DNA of 64,000 bases from Stutzerimonas stutzeri (lineage in GTDB: Bacteria > Pseudomonadota > Gammaproteobacteria > Pseudomonadales > Pseudomonadaceae), in assembly GCF_015291885.1 (NCBI RefSeq), contig NZ_CP036186.1, forward strand, positions 2,941,001 to 3,005,000. The letters run 5' to 3'. Positions 63,912 through 64,000 of the stretch are shown in pieces. Made by a program: the position numbers and the translations under genes. Numbering within the stretch: position 1 is the stretch's first letter; each line of letters begins with the position of its first letter. Below the pieces are notes generated by a model that was given only the letters and a program-made list of their open reading frames with translations, was not told the origin of the DNA and did not search any database.

Positions 63912-63987
63912 TGGCGTCCCCTAGGGGACTCGAACCCCTGTTACCGCCGTGAAAGGGCGGTGTCCTAGGCCACTAGACGAAGGGGAC
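63912..63987 (-). tRNA. tRNA-Glu (TTC anticodon)
   Basis: Minus strand GTCCCCTTCGTCTAGTGGCC, anticodon loop CTTTCAC (TTC), T-arm GTTCGAGTC and encoded CCA; 76 nt, nearly identical to E. coli tRNA-Glu. It is 17 bp upstream of tRNA-Gly, probably co-transcribed. Confidence 0.96.
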
Positions 63988-64000
63988 GCTGCCCGGAAAC

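Overview
The window is typical of Pseudomonas in the broad sense. The clearest pointers are EF-P with arginine 32 next to its rhamnosyltransferase EarP, ihfB beside wzz at the edge of an O-antigen locus, REP palindromes with a RAYT transposase, and a tRNA-Glu/tRNA-Gly pair. A Stutzerimonas (P. stutzeri-like) genome is my best guess; this is an inference from gene order and repeats, not a database match.

Left part (1-18182, nearly all on the minus strand): an O-antigen/surface polysaccharide locus running away from ihfB. After two Wzz chain-length regulators come a beta-CASP RNase carrying an inserted repeat, an IS5-family remnant and a dead rfbC. Then follows an AT-rich block: Wzx flippase, a DRE-TIM aldolase fusion, a KdsB-like cytidylyltransferase, a HAD phosphatase, a GPSL-motif putative transferase, a Wzy-like polymerase and two glycosyltransferases. 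It ends with the GDP-fucose genes gmd, fcl, gmm and a partial manC. The aldolase/CMP-transferase/phosphatase/transferase set looks like a route to an unrecognised CMP-activated 2-keto sugar acid and is the best candidate for something undescribed.

Middle part (18183-40785): core chromosome. It has a 107-bp-periodic REP array with its RAYT gene, deaD, a SpeE-like methyltransferase, class II DAHP synthase, efp and earP, the 4.5S RNA gene, a renalase-like flavoprotein, a PomA/MotB-like pair, a ZIP transporter and an MFP/FtsX/ATPase export system. It ends with a sulfide/persulfide locus: persulfide dioxygenase, TIGR01244-SQR fusion, SulP, rhodanese, DUF2892, YeeE/YedE pair, a BigR/SqrR-type ArsR repressor and a CsoR-family repressor.

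Right part (40786-63837): a 23-kb genomic island in a tRNA-Gly gene. A 23-bp direct repeat (40786-40808 and 63815-63837) contains the 3' end of the tRNA and marks both edges; a tyrosine integrase sits at the tRNA side and a truncated TraI-type relaxase at the other. The cargo is almost entirely copper/silver resistance: cusCBA, copAB with small Met/His-rich proteins, a cupredoxin, copRS, a Csp-like copper store, a Cu(I) P-type ATPase, a CopZ-like chaperone, a DUF411 protein and DsbD. Six copies of a TTACA-N4-(T/C)GTAA palindrome precede its transcription units, and one CueR-type promoter precedes the chaperone. The window closes with tRNA-Gly and tRNA-Glu on the minus strand.
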